DNA of 64,000 nt from Pseudocercospora fijiensis CIRAD86 (Eukaryota; Ascomycota; Dothideomycetes; Mycosphaerellales; Mycosphaerellaceae). Under the pieces are notes generated by a model. It made no database searches. It was not told the DNA's origin and saw only the letters and a list, made by a program, of their open reading frames with translations. The position numbers and the translations under genes were made by a program. Location: positions 366,377 through 430,376 of the forward strand of contig NW_006921540.1 of the NCBI RefSeq assembly GCF_000340215.1. The letters are read 5' to 3'. This document shows, one piece after another, positions 21,413-32,740 of the stretch (its first letter is position 1; each line of letters begins with the position of its first letter).

Positions 21413-24166
21413 ATGTCTTCCGGCGCCCCGAATCCGCTAGGCGCTAGTAGTAGCAACGACCTACCTGCCCCTATTAACCTAAGCCTAGCCGCCCTAGTTC
21501 CGATCGAAGCCCTATCCGACAGCGCCTTAGCTGCTACAACTAGCCTCGAGCACTGCTTCTAGATCGTTACCGCCCTTAAAGACCCTTAAGAGAAGATCTA
21601 GAACGCTCGCACCCTACTACGCGTTATTAATAGGAACATTAAGAAGGCTACTGTCTTAGTTGCGTACGGTATAAACAACTTGCGTTAGTCTATCGGTGAG
21701 CGTATCTTCAAGCGCGAGGTTCTTAACGATATAGATATTAAATAAGCCTTTCCTATCGTCTATAGCCTCGAGACTGCCGGTACCTAGATTCGTTTGCGCT
21801 TTAAGACCCTCGACTAGGCCTTCGAATATTAGGGAGGACTAAGCAGTCTTCCTAAGAGCCTTATTAACTTCGCCTACGGTAGACAAGAGCGTACTAAGCA
21901 GGTTTCTTCGTTTGTTAATAAGTATAAGGTCCGTCGTTAAGGCGCCGAATACCTTTCCCGTACTATAATCTATCGCGTATCTACCGCTAGTAAGAAGGTA
22001 GGTAAGCAGCTACTTAACTTGTCCTTTGCGCTTAACGACTTTACGACAGCCTACTAGAAGAAGCACTACGATGCGATTGTCTAGGTTGATCTTAATATAT
22101 AGACAACTAAGGATCTACTAAAAGAGAAGGGCTATCGTATTAATAGTGCAGGCTTTATTATTAAAGGTTAAGAGGCTCCTATCGTTGATATCCTTAAACG
22201 CAAGGCTCTTCGCCTAGAAACTGAGGCCGATACGGCTGCTAGTCTTACGCTCGCTATAGAAATGTAGGCTAAAGATCGTCGCTCGACCCGTAACCGTAAG
22301 GTCCCTTAAGAAGTTTAAGACGAGCGCGCTAAGGCCGAAGTAGCGCGCAAGAAGGCATTGCATACTCGCTAGGCCCTCCGCAAGGCTACTAAGAAATATA
22401 GCACTCCTTCTAGTACCGACTATAGTACTAACTATAGTACTAACTATAGTAACTCGGATGTTAATATACTAGATGCACTACTAGAAGATGTCTCCTCCGA
22501 AGGCTCCTTTAGCGAGCGTAGAGATAGAGGCCTCTCGCCGATCCTGTTAACTAAGAATATCTGTAGTTCTTGTAAGGGCGACTCTATTACGCACTTTATT
22601 ACTAATATCGATATAGTTCCTAAAGCCGATATAGGCAAAGCTCCTACCGCCCTATCTATCTATTAATAGCTCGACGACCTTAGCAAGCTAGGTAAAGAGC
22701 GGTTCACTATATATACTAACTATGTTAAGAAGGCTACTAAGGTCTGTAGTCTCTATACTAGTGCTAAGGCGAGTGTCCTCGTCGGTCGCCTATTAAAGAT
22801 TAGTCGCGAGGTTGCTAATTAGGATGCCTTTACTACCCTTAAGACTAGTTATACTAACTAGTTTCCTAGACGTCCTACTGCCGCCCCGACCTCCCTAGGA
22901 CTCTACGCATTTAACCCTACTAGCACTGTCACTCGCGATCTTACGCTAACTAAGCGACGCTATAAGTTAATTACTAGCATTCTCGGATAAGGCACCTCCT
23001 TCGACCGCTTTCGTTAGACTAGCAATACTATCTTCCCTCGAGTCTTCGGTTAGATATAGTCGCCTCGTAGAGCGCACCTTCCTCTTATCGTCGACCTAAT
23101 ATAGGAGGAGTTTCGTATATTCTTTTAGTATATGCGTAAACTGCCTAAGTCTAAGCAGGAAGGCCGCAATACCCTTTAGACCTATAGAGTAAGCAACTAA
23201 ATCGTCCGTTAGCATCCCGCCTTGTAGCTCTTAGCCGTTGCCCTTCGACCTAATTACGTATACGAGCTTATCTCCGTCCCTAAGCCTGCTAAGTACTTTA
23301 AGGTAGGTAATAGCGGTTATAAGAACTGCCCTACTAAGGAGACTTCTCGTCTCGGACAAGATATAGTTAAGCTCGCAGCTAGTAAGGGTGCTAGCTATCT
23401 GCGTATTAAGGTTTCTCTTATGTCTAAAGATAAGACCGCCTATTTAACTATTATCGAGGGCATATACGAACTAGAGGTCTTCGAGAACTAGGTTAAGAAG
23501 CTCAATGCCCGTAGCCTAGTTCTACTAAATAAGATTAGCAAGCTTACTAACAAGCACCTTACTAACGACGACCTCGGCTATATATTCGATAGTTAGCCTA
23601 ACGAAGGCGAGGTAGCTTAGTAGATCCTTAACCCTCTTAAGGAATACGAAGTCTCTATTTAGATACTATACCTTCCGTATAGCGATCTAAAGCCCGAGAG
23701 CGACCGCATATCAATCGACCTAGGCTACTCTCGTATTATCGACGGCACTAAGATTAAGGGCTACGACAACCTAACCGTCGCTAAGGTTGCTAAGGCGTAC
23801 CGCAATCTAACCGCCCTTCTAGGTTCTAATACCTTCGTACCGTTCGCCTTCCCTACCGCTATCTTAGTCGAAGGCCTTAGTTGCATTTCCGATACCCTAG
23901 TCGGCAGAATTCCTTAGTTAAGTTACGTTGTTTAGAACGAAGTTGAACAAATCCTCTAGTTTAGTAAGGAGGAGCTTAAGGACTATCTGCGCGAGTAGGA
24001 GAAGGCTATATAGGACAAGGCTACTAATCTCCTCGTTAATTAAGCTTACTTCGAGGCAGAGTACTTTAGTGCTAACAGCTTCAATACCTACGGAGGAGCT
24101 TAGGACAGTCGACTAGCTAATAAGGTTATTGCTAGTAAAGATTACGGTGTATTGAAGCAGCAGTAA
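21413..24166 (+). pseudogene. Extra 917-codon ORF between pol and the 3' LTR, family not recognised
   Basis: Begins ATG (MSSGAPNPLGASSSND) and keeps one frame to TAA at 24164; the distance is exactly 917 codons and internal stops are TAG/TAA at likely Gln or Trp. Features seen: a Pro/Ala/Ser-rich N-terminus; a long helical, Lys/Arg-rich middle part; a Ser/Tyr/Asn repeat (TDYSTNYSTNYSNSD, near 22430); a CSSCKGDSITHF motif that could bind metal (near 22560); and a C-terminal half with no clear transmembrane segment or signal peptide, so it does not look like an envelope protein. It is not an antisense ORF. It is flanked on both sides by the ACCCCGGGGGT palindromes. It could be a second structural protein, a captured host gene or part of an older nested element. 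Confidence 0.75.
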
Positions 24167-24227
24167 GTTAGCGTAGTAAATTAGATACTTAGGAAGTTGT
24201 TTTTGCATGTTAATAGAGTCTAAGAAC

Positions 24228-24250
24228 AATGCTACCCCGGGGGTATTATT
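24228..24250. repeat. ACCCCGGGGGT palindrome, copy 5 of 5
   Basis: AATGCTACCCCGGGGGTATTATT, 62 bp after the stop of the extra ORF. The preceding AAGAACAATGCTACCCC matches the sequence just after pol in the chromovirus (40806 and 43018). Confidence 0.72.
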
Positions 24251-24348
24251 ACGGAGTCTCTAAAAGATAGCCTTAGCTGAGATGCCTAAGGTTACTGCAT
24301 AACTGTTTGTTTTAAGCGTACAATGTAAAGCGTATCTAGTTAGACACG

Positions 24349-24362
24349 AAGAAAGGGAGGGA
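24349..24362 (+). other. Polypurine tract before the 3' LTR
   Basis: AAGAAAGGGAGGGA directly precedes the 3' LTR, the expected primer site for plus-strand DNA synthesis. Confidence 0.7.
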
Positions 24363-24642
24363 TATTGGCTAGTAACCGGCCCTATATACCTAGGCTAAGT
24401 TTTAAGCCTATATAAGAGGCCTCCTTCTGTATTGTAGATAGAGTACCAACCTCGTATAGTATATTGTTTATATTACACTTCTACAATGCCTATGTTATAG
24501 GGCTCTAGTCTTTAGCCTAAGCAACCGTCTTGTTATCCTATTATGCTAAACATAGCTGCCTATATTGCTATAGGTTATGTTACCCTCGGTAGCCTATACT
24601 ATTACTGCTGGTAGTAGTAGTGGTTTTGGTTTCCGTCCTTCA
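24363..24642 (+). repeat. 3' LTR (280 bp) of the nested LTR element
   Basis: Starts TATTGGCT and ends CTTCA, followed by CTAG, which is also found left of the 5' LTR. It keeps more CA/TG than the 5' LTR, showing that RIP hit the two copies unequally. Confidence 0.9.
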
Positions 24643-24699
24643 CTAGTAACTATTATAGCCGGCAATCGTAGCCGGCAGTCGAATAAGAGTGTCCTTATA

Positions 24700-24775
24700 G
24701 CAAAACTACGCCCTAGTAACGGCAACTACGCCCTAGCAACGGTAACTACGCCCTAGCAACGGCAAAAGAGCGTAG
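24700..24775. repeat. 20-bp subterminal tandem repeat of hAT copy A (right part)
   Basis: Three units of ACGCCCTAGCAACGGCAACT between two copies of a 70-bp sequence containing GCCGGCAATCGTAGCCGG and GAATAAGAGTGTCCTTATAG (24655-24712 and 24790-24850). Confidence 0.65.
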
Positions 24776-24964
24776 TAAATGTAATAGAGTTACTATTATA
24801 GCCGGCAATCGTAGCCGGTAGTCGAATAAGAGTGTCCTTATAGTAAAACTAATACAGTCTCTAGTTTAAACTAGGAATCTATATAGTTCGAAAAAACCAA
24901 ACCGGAACTAGGGAGCTAGTTCGCCGCTAAGAAACCAAACTATATACGTTTGGTGGTTCGGAAA

Positions 24965-24984
24965 CCGAACTACTACGGGGTCTA
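24965..24984 (-). repeat. Right terminal inverted repeat of hAT copy A, followed by target duplication
   Basis: Reverse complement of the left end. The 8-bp duplication ATCGCGTA follows at 24985-24992, and chromovirus integrase sequence resumes there. Confidence 0.88.
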
Positions 24985-24992
24985 ATCGCGTA

Positions 24993-25454
24993 TATACTAC
25001 TAGCTAAATAGTAAGCGGGATATAAAGGACTACGTAAATACGTATACCGTATATTAACGTATTAAGGCACTAAAGTATTAGCCTTTTAGCGAGTTGTCCT
25101 TATTGCTAATCCCTTACAAGCTATTTATAGAGCTTATAATAGATTTTATTATAGGTCTTCCCTCTACTAAGCGAAGAGGAAGCAAAGACATCTTTAACGC
25201 TATCCTAGTCGTTATAGACCGGTTTACTAAGGGCGCTCGATATATCCCGGCGCGGAAAGATTAGACTACTATTGATATAGTAGAAGCGCTATAGAATAAC
25301 ATCTTCTGTACCTATTAGGGGACCCCTAAAGGGATAGTCTCTAACCGAGGCTCGACATTTATATCTTATTATTAGAGTAAGATTTGCCTATAGCTAAGAC
25401 TTAAGTATCGCCTGTCTATAGTATTCTATCTATAAACAGATAGTTAGACCGAAA
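24993..25454 (+). pseudogene. Integrase core of chromovirus copy 1, middle fragment
   Basis: Reads LIIDFIIGLPSTKRRGSKDI, then VVIDRFTKGARYIPARKD and GTPKGIVSNRGSTFIS, the first two acidic blocks of a Ty3/gypsy integrase core, with RIP-type stops. It is cut off at GGCAG by the insertion of copy 2. The matching stretch of copy 2 is at 39493-39965. Confidence 0.85.
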
Positions 25455-25459
25455 GGCAG

Positions 25460-25655
25460 TGTTCGGGCTAAAGAGGCTATACGTAATTAGTATATAACTA
25501 GGCTAAGTAAAGCTAGGGTCTTAGTGCCTTAGGTAGGGCTTAGCGCTTAGTAATAGGCTAACTTGCCTACCTTCCTCCCTCTCCTCCTAGCTCCTTATCG
25601 AATACTACCTATACCTACTACTACCCTATCTACCTGCTAATATACCCTTCTTATA
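25460..25655 (+). repeat. 5' LTR of chromovirus copy 2
   Basis: Begins TGTTCGGGC, ends CTTCTTATA; same length as the 3' LTR. This copy alone keeps the TG start; the others read TATT. Confidence 0.9.
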
Positions 25656-25930
25656 TAGTATTCGATCTACCCTTTAAGGGCAGCAGCTAGATAGTTCTTA
25701 TTTCAAGCTTTTAGCGGTATAGCTACGAATAAGACTAATCTAACTATATTGCGCCCGAAGAACGGGACCTATACGTACTATTCTATCGAAACAACCGTAC
25801 TAATCCTTAAGCAAGGCCTTCTATACGGCCTATTATACTAAGTTAAGCATACTAGACCGATATCTACTAATTCCGCTATATCCGTATCTTAGGGGCTAAC
25901 GATATATTATTAGTACTACCCCTTATTATA

Positions 25931-27302
25931 ATGGCCGGCTTATTACGAAACAACAATCGCGGCGCCGCTAGCAGCGCTAGCAACGACAATGCTAGTAGTA
26001 CAGTGCCTGCTAAAGTGCCTACTAAAGTGCCTACTAGAGTACCTGCTAAAGCGCCTCCTACTAAAGAGCCTACCGGAGAGCCTACTAAAGAAGAACCTGT
26101 AATTCTAGGTAATAATCCGGAATTGCCTATTAGCGACATTCTTAATAATATTGTCAATCGACGATATAGCTAACTAGCCTTTAGCCCTCAACTATTAGGG
26201 AGACTTTAAGAAGCTACTTAAAACAGGCTTACTGCCCTACGTTAAGAATAATAGCTAAGAGATAACCTCCTCGAGCTCCGTCGCCTTTAGGAAGCCCTAA
26301 TAACTACTACTAAACTAATAGTAGGACCTTCTTTACTACTAGTCTAAAAGAAGGATGCTAAGCTTAAGGACTATACCGTATTTAACGGCTCTAGTCGTAA
26401 GCAATATAATAACTATATTCGTAACTATAAGCTTAACTAGCGCAATGCACTAAGAGCGCTACTAGACGATTATTCCTTAGTCGTATACGCTATACAGTAC
26501 ATTAACGGCGACCTAAAGCGTATATAGGATAACCATTTCGACTCCCTCGACGACTAGACCGCTGTTTAGTAGCAGACCTACAAAACTATTATACTAGATA
26601 CCCTTAGAAACCCTATACTAAGGCAACAATATACTTAGGACCTATATCTTCGAGCTAAATAGAAGACTAATCAATCGGCTCGCTTATTCGAGGCCTATTT
26701 AAAAACCCTTAAAGACGACCTTCCGCCTAAGACTAATTCTATATAGATCTCCGAGATACGCCTAAAACTTAGATAGGAGCTTATCCTCGAATTAGACCGT
26801 CGCCGTGTATTCGAACAAGCTAATTAGATACGTATTTAATTTATAGTCGAAGTAGAAACAGCCGAACGGGCTGTTTAGCTCTAATAATAACTAGAATTAA
26901 GGATCCGACTAACTAGTACTAACCGTAGCAACCGTAGCCGCGGAGGAAACTAAGGTTCCTACTAGGATAATAATACTAATAGTAGGAACAGTAACAACGA
27001 CCGTAGAAGAGGCCGTAGCCGGCGGCTATATAGAGGAGGCCGCGATAGGGGCTATAGAAGGGGCTCGTATCCCTATAATACTAACCGCTCGACTAACAAT
27101 AGTAGTAATAACAGCTACGGCAACAATCTCCCGACCGGATTGAAGTGCTTTAATTGTAATAGTACTAGCTATCTACTAGGCCAATGCGACAAACCTAAGG
27201 ACTAGGCCCGAATTAACCGTACTTCCGCTAAGTATAGGAAACACCTTTTAGCCGCTAATGCTACCCTAGTCGGCTCTTTTAATTAGTCGAAAAAAGAGTA
27301 AG
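25931..27302 (+). pseudogene. Gag of chromovirus copy 2
   Basis: ATG start with an intact first 80 codons, including a Lys/Pro/Val/Thr repeat (PAKVPTKVPTRVPAKAP), then a Gag core with RIP stops, an Arg/Gly-rich basic stretch (RGRSRRLYRGGRDRGYRRGS, near 27010) and a zinc knuckle CFNC-x4-Y-x4-C at 27146-27187. The expected His of the CCHC motif is Tyr (CAT to TAT), as in copy 1. The pol frame is the -1 frame relative to gag (zinc knuckle frame versus RT frame), consistent with frameshifting or a spliced/fused arrangement. Confidence 0.82.
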
Positions 27303-28530
27303 CGCCGCACTAACTATTGGCCTTATACGGCGTAAAACTATCGACATTGTGCTAGCTATTACACGTACCTATCTTATATAGGACATATATAGAGATAGCT
27401 ATAAGACTAAGGTTATACTAGATCTAGGAAATTCAGTTAGTGCCCTTATTAGCTATCGCCTAGTTAAGCAATTAGACCTCCGACAAATGCCTAGAACTAA
27501 TATGCTAACCCTTGCTTAGTTTAATAACGCTCGGCACTTAACCTATAGGGCCTACTATATTCCTATAGTTCTAAAGGACGACCTCGGAAATAAACGCCTC
27601 CTAGACTTTACTACCTACGCGGTAGATATAGACAACCTATATAGGGGAGCTACTATTGTTATTAGCAACCCTGTTCTTAAGCACTATGCTATAGTTATAG
27701 ACCTAGGCCTTTAACAGTAGCGATTTAGAATCGCTAGGAGAGAGGATATTAAACACATCGACATTAGCGAGTATCCTAATAATATTAGGGTCCTGTTTAT
27801 TAGCAACCTAACACCTGCCTTAGCTAATCCGATAGCTAATCTTCTCGGTAGAGATAACGATAAACCTGTACCCCCTAATAGCATAGACCCTAATTAGCTC
27901 TCTCGTATACTAGTGCCTATTCGAGAAACCTATATTAATATATTCAAACACTACTTAGCATCGACATTGCCTATATTCAAAGAGACGGACTATAAGATTA
28001 ACATTATAGAGGGCAAAGAGGTTCCTTTTAGCCCCCTCTACAACCTTAGTAAGCGAGAGCTTGCTATATTGCGTAAGTACCTAGAGGAAAACCTAGCTAA
28101 TAGCCGCATTCGGTATAGTAATAGCCCTGCTAGTGCACTAATCCTGTTTGTTCTAAAGAAGGATAGTAGCCTGCGGTTATGCGTTAATTACCGTAGACTT
28201 AATGCTGTTACTATTAAAGACCGCTATCTACTCCCTCTTATTAATAAGACCCTCGATCGCCTTTCTAGGGCCTACTTCTACACTATACTAGATATTAAGG
28301 ATGCGTACTATCGTATCCGCATTCGTAAGGGCGACGAATAGAAAACGGCCTTCCGTACTCGCTATAGCTATTTCGAGTACTTAGTTATACTATTCGGCTT
28401 AGCTAATGCCCCTATAATATTCTAGTCCTATATTAATCGGGCCCTTTCGGGCCTATTAGACTATCTCTATATAGTTTACCTAGATAACATCCTAGTTTAT
28501 ACACATTTACCTAATATTATAGAACACTAG
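27303..28530 (+). pseudogene. Protease and N-terminal RT of chromovirus copy 2
   Basis: Protease-like LDLGNSVSALIS at 27418, then a linker. The RT fingers/palm run from 27913 in a 142-codon open piece ending LDIKDAYYRIRIRKGDE, followed by AFRTRYSYFEYLV and the catalytic box YLDN (28477), which was YLDD before a TpG to TpA change. The frame is interrupted after EH*A by hAT copy B with the duplication GCCGTAGT at 28531-28538. Confidence 0.87.
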
Positions 28531-28538
28531 GCCGTAGT

Positions 28539-28558
28539 TAGACCCCGTAGTAGTTCGG
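28539..28558 (+). repeat. Left terminal inverted repeat of hAT copy B
   Basis: TAGACCCCGTAGTAGTTCGG, exact reverse complement of 38110-38129. Confidence 0.9.
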
Positions 28559-28970
28559 GTTAGTTTGGTTTAGTTTGCTAAGCCGAAACTCTAGTTTAGT
28601 TTAGGTTGGTTTGCTAAGCAACTATATAAGTAGCTAGTTCGAACTATATAATTTATCGGTTTTTAAGAAGTGTACGAATGTATACGTAGCTTTAAGCAAG
28701 CCCTTTATAAGACTTAGTAGTATAGCCGGCAGCGTAGCCGGCATTTTTAGTCCTTAGTACTTATAGAATTTTCGAATCCTACTTAGGCTATATAGTTGTA
28801 TAAAGGTACTTATATAACCTTAAATCTATAGACAATTAGCTAAGGGCACTAACTAATCAAAAGCACACACATATATATATAAGGCATTATAGTTTAGTTC
28901 GGAAACTGCACTTCTTAGGTATGAATTTTATCCTTTCGTTTACGGTTCAATTCCCTAACTGCTTAGTAGA

Positions 28971-29510
28971 ATGTCTTTATCTAGATCTAGGTAGAACTCA
29001 TCGATTTCCCTAGAAGTCCTCCTCCTTAAGAAGTTTATACACTTTCCTACCGAACTATTCGACAATATTAAGTACTAGGATAGCTCCTCCCTCGGTATCG
29101 GTACAGTATATAAAAGAGCTATAAGGCAGCTCTATAGAACGTTCTACTAGTTACTCGCTATACTAAGGCCGAATGCTAGTTCGTTCCTTAGAACTCTTAG
29201 TTATTTAGGAGATATAAAGGGTAGGGCAGGTAGTAACTTCGTATTATATAAGGAGGTAGAGGCTGCTATAGAAGAGGCCTTTAACCTATAGAAGATAGTA
29301 AAAGATATAGAGGCAGCTATAGGTCTAGGTACCTAGTTGAATTTTTAGTAGGTAGAGTATAAGGATATTTAGAGGGAGTATTAGGTAGAGTTGCGAAGGC
29401 AGGTATATAATATACTCTAGAAAACAGGGATAGTGCCTATAACTATAACTATTAGGCTCTTCAACCTTCCTTATTTTTCCCTGTTTTCTTTTTATAAAAA
29501 TCTAAACTAA
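28971..29510 (+). pseudogene. Unrecognised 179-codon ORF of the hAT element, copy B
   Basis: Same frame and length as 3502-4041, ATG intact, RIP-type stops only. Conservation of frame and length in both copies supports that it was a real gene. Confidence 0.55.
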
Positions 29511-29822
29511 TACAAATTAACCGGAATATGTATCTTCTTTTAGTTCTTTGAAAAACCTAGCAGCGTAGCTAGTAGCGTAGCCGGCAGCGTAGCCGGCCTT
29601 TTTACTCCTTAGTACTAACGGGATTTTAGGAGACTTCTATTCCGTACGGCTAATAAAGCATACTATACTATATATATATACTTAGAGAGTATTTAGAGCG
29701 CGGTATATAGCGCCGTATAATAGCGGCTTATTTCGCATATAGAAAAGCTTATAGATAACACTACGAACATCCTTTCTACTAGAATATCTATCCTACCTAG
29801 TACCGTCTCGAATATAGATATT

Positions 29823-30498
29823 CTAGCCTTTTAGAATCTAATCGAGTGCTTTAAAATCCTTGTCTATAATCGTTATACGCTTCGCGTAGATAGCTATAAG
29901 GTTGACCGCTAAAATAGTATTAGTATAGTCCGAAAAGAGGTAGAAGAGAAACATATATTCGAAGATACGAACTAGGTAGGCTTCTGTAGCCTCTTAAAGG
30001 GCGCCTATCGCGGAGGCTTAGAAGCGAAGGTCCGTTCTATAATCCTAGGCAATTTCGCGAACAAGTCGTTAGAAAGGAGCTTTACGGATTAGGAGCTTAG
30101 AACTCTTCTAATACTACCGAATCTTACGGAGGGCTACGGCTAAAGAAGGATTAGTAAAAAGACAGTAAGAATGCCGGCTACGCTGCCGGCTACGCTACCG
30201 GCTACGCTGCCGGCTATAAATAGGACTTACTTCCTAGGCGCTATCGACGCTTCGTACGATTGCTACTAGCAGTAGAAGCGCTAGTTGTCGTCTTACGTAG
30301 AGCCTTGCCCGCCGTTATCTTACGCAGAGCCTTGCTCGCGACGCCCTTTCTAGTACCTAAGCTAGCGGTAGTAGTAGCAGCCCTCTTACGTTAATATACT
30401 GTACTCGTTCTACTATTTCCGGTCTTATTACGACCCGTAGAAGCACTAGGTCCCTTCTTACGAGGCGTCGTAACTTAGTTAAGTAGACTCGCTATTAT
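29823..30498 (-). pseudogene. Histone H3-like gene 1, hAT copy B
   Basis: Collinear with 4366-5041 (constant offset 25457), same three-exon structure, same GCCGGC-bearing first intron and same damaged second donor. One tail residue of the KAPRK motif has changed to Leu here. The start codon is again ATA. Stops lie at the conserved Gln positions as in copy A. Confidence 0.86.
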
Positions 30499-31076
30499 AA
30501 AAGTCGTCGAATTGAGGAAAAAAGTGCGTTACGAAGGTATACGAAGGCGCGCGCGGAGCGAGGGTATTACGGAGGTAGTAGATATAGAGCGTAGAGATAT
30601 AGGTATCGATACGAAGGTTGAATATAGCGGTAGTATCGCGGTATCGCTAGGCAATAGAGTAAGCTTCGCGTAAGCCTATATTATAGTAACGTTAGAGCAA
30701 GGAAAGAAGGCAGGCACGGCTAAAAAAGGTAGGCACGGCTAAAAAAGGCAGGTACGGGAGACTTTGAAATATAGCCGGCATATATAGCCGGCATAGTAAT
30801 AGGCGAAAGCCTCCTTTTAATAAATAGCCGGCGTAATAATAGTATCTTACTATAGTATAGATATTCTTTAGTAATGCCTTTACTAGCTATAGTAATCTTA
30901 TAAGTAATCTAGGCCTATTGCTAGTAAATATAAGAAATATTAGGTAGGCTATACTAAACAAGCTAGTTATTTAGTAGGAAAAGGCCTACTACCGTCTCTA
31001 TATACCGGCTACGAGTACCGGCTATCGCTCTAAATTCAACTCCGCCCTATCTCGGAGGCTAAGGTACCGAGCGGAA

Positions 31077-31692
31077 ACCCTATAGCTTATATTTACTCGG
31101 TTGTCGCGGAGCGCTTATAGGTAAGGTATTAGAAAAGAGTATAAAAAGTACGAGAAGAGTATCCTAGGATATAGGTCGTAAGTAAATAAGAGTAGTACGC
31201 CTAGTTATTTATATAGTACGTTACTCTATACGACTAAGAGCCTATATTATCTTATGCTTCGCTTATAAGACCTCGACTCTACTAGTATACTATCGATCTC
31301 TTCCTCGGTCGCTAATACGCTATCTTAATTCTTCTTCGAGTTGCCGGACTTAGTACGCATCTATAGCTATACAATAGCGCTACGTATTATAGAGAATTTC
31401 TCGTTAAAGTTTCTCTCTCGTAGGCTTACTATCTACCTCGTAGTATAGAGGATTAAAGTGCTAATACTAAAGAATCTCCTTATAGTTAGGATGCTAGGGC
31501 TCCTTAGGACCTTTATATTTTAGGTCTAAATAGAGACGTATTATAAACGTTCTATCGCCCTTTCGCTTACTACCCGCTAGGTCGCGATATACGAAGAAAC
31601 TAATCTGAATGTAGCTCGTCTCTATAATAGCTAGGTAAATATAGAGCGCTAGGTTTCTACTTCGTACCTTAGGTTTAGGGACGGCGCGGAGA
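31077..31692 (-). pseudogene. Unrecognised ORF between the H3-like genes, hAT copy B
   Basis: Counterpart of 5620-6235, with the same readable segments and flanking GCCGGC arrays (31005-31028 and 31705-31730). No family recognised. Confidence 0.4.
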
Positions 31693-31763
31693 TAAAATTA
31701 GAAATATAGCCGGCACCTATAGCCGGCAAAAGGATGCGAAAATAGGCCTCCTCCTAGGTTAAT

Positions 31764-32429
31764 CTAACGACTAAATACAATTTCTAACTAATCCGCTATA
31801 AACCGACGCCGAATTTTAGCTAGAAGCTATATATCTTTATTTTAAAGAGTAACCCGCTTCGTATAGATAGTAAGGAGGTTTAAAAGCTTAAGCTCGGTTA
31901 CGAGAAATGCCTCCGTAGCTTCCTAAAGAGTACTAATCGCCTTAGCCGTAAATCGTATACTAGACCGAAAATCTAATATAATTTCTCGGACGAGTCGCTA
32001 GAAGGGAGTCTTAGGGATTAAAAGCTCGGTCCCTCTTTTGTTTTAGAAAAGCCGGATCTAGCGAAAGGTAATAGTACCTAGTTTAAAGCGCCGCTTCTTT
32101 ATCGTCGAGTCCTACCTTATTCCCTTTCTTTTAATAGAAAGATAACTTTTCTTCGCGATAGTCTTCGTCCGCCTACTCTTTTTAGCCTTCTCCTATCTAC
32201 CTATAGCCTTCTTATTTTTCGGTACTATTTTCCGAGGAACCCCCTTCCTTTATATATACTATAGAGAGCCTTACTCTTCCGATATCTCGTTCTCGCTATA
32301 GTCTCCCTATACTTAGCTTGCTTTACCCTTACCCTTTAGCCTCTAAAGATATTTATCTACGCGTTTAGGCGACGAGGGTATATCGGTAGGACCTAGAAAA
32401 TTAATAAGTATATAATCGTAAGGAGACAT
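31764..32429 (-). pseudogene. Histone H3-like gene 2, hAT copy B (start codon intact)
   Basis: ATG at 32429 is intact (MSPYDYIL), and the frame is again exactly 666 nt. The histone-fold blocks PF*RLVREI, AL*EATEAFLV and TKRVTL are unchanged. This copy fixes the start used for copy A. Confidence 0.85.
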
Positions 32430-32740
32430 TAATACTTCTTACCTTCTAGAACAAATAGTCTTCTATTAAACCGCCTTAGTAGGTTATCGTTAGATTCGAA
32501 TAAAGGATAGTAGCTTAAAGAAGGGGAGGTAGCCGGCTTAGGAAGGCCCGAAGAGCCGAATCCTTAAGGTATATTTGTCTTTAAGAATATAGGGAAAGGG
32601 AAGAAGGAGAGGAAGAGCGAATAGAGAATTAGAAATAGTCTATAGGTAAGCGGGGTCGGTTGCTATAGCAACTAGTCTATTTAGGTCCTAGGAATTCGAA
32701 ACACATTTCGGATATATACCGGCTATATATACCGGCTATA

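Larger units (their letters stand above)
12342..24642 (+). mobile_element. 12.3-kb gypsy-type LTR retrotransposon with an extra ORF, nested in hAT copy A
   Basis: Two 280-bp LTRs (12342-12621 and 24363-24642) start TAT TAG/TTGG (from TGTTGG by RIP) and end TTTA/TTCA. The flanks share CTAG on both sides, and copy B of the hAT element shows the empty site near 37793. Inside: gag-pol (13425-20284), a 1.1-kb spacer, an extra ORF (21413-24166) and a purine-rich tract before the 3' LTR. The LTRs differ only by transitions, so the copy was probably young when it was mutated. A 3' ORF makes it longer than usual fungal gypsy elements. Confidence 0.9.
3070..24984. mobile_element. Large hAT-type DNA transposon, copy A, carrying histone H3-like genes, split by an LTR element
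   Basis: Bounded by 20-bp inverted repeats starting TAGACCCCG at both ends (originally perhaps CAGACCCCG) and by an 8-bp target duplication. Without the nested LTR element (12342-24642 plus 4 bp) it is about 9.6 kb, matching copy B (9591 bp) almost base for base except for transitions and small indels. It contains, left to right: an unrecognised plus-strand ORF, then on the minus strand an H3-like gene with introns, an unrecognised ORF, a second H3-like gene, the hAT transposase and another unrecognised ORF. It sits in the integrase region of chromovirus copy 1. Confidence 0.92.

Noticed and set aside
3070..24984. Starship-type giant element led by a DUF3435 tyrosine recombinase
   Set aside because: The transposase is a hAT DDE enzyme and the ends and 8-bp duplications are of hAT type; the weak DUF3435-like impression at 5620-6235 is not convincing.
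25876..26157. 93-codon minus-strand frame over the chromovirus gag start
   Set aside because: Mirror of the Pro/Lys/Val repeat in gag; no independent support.
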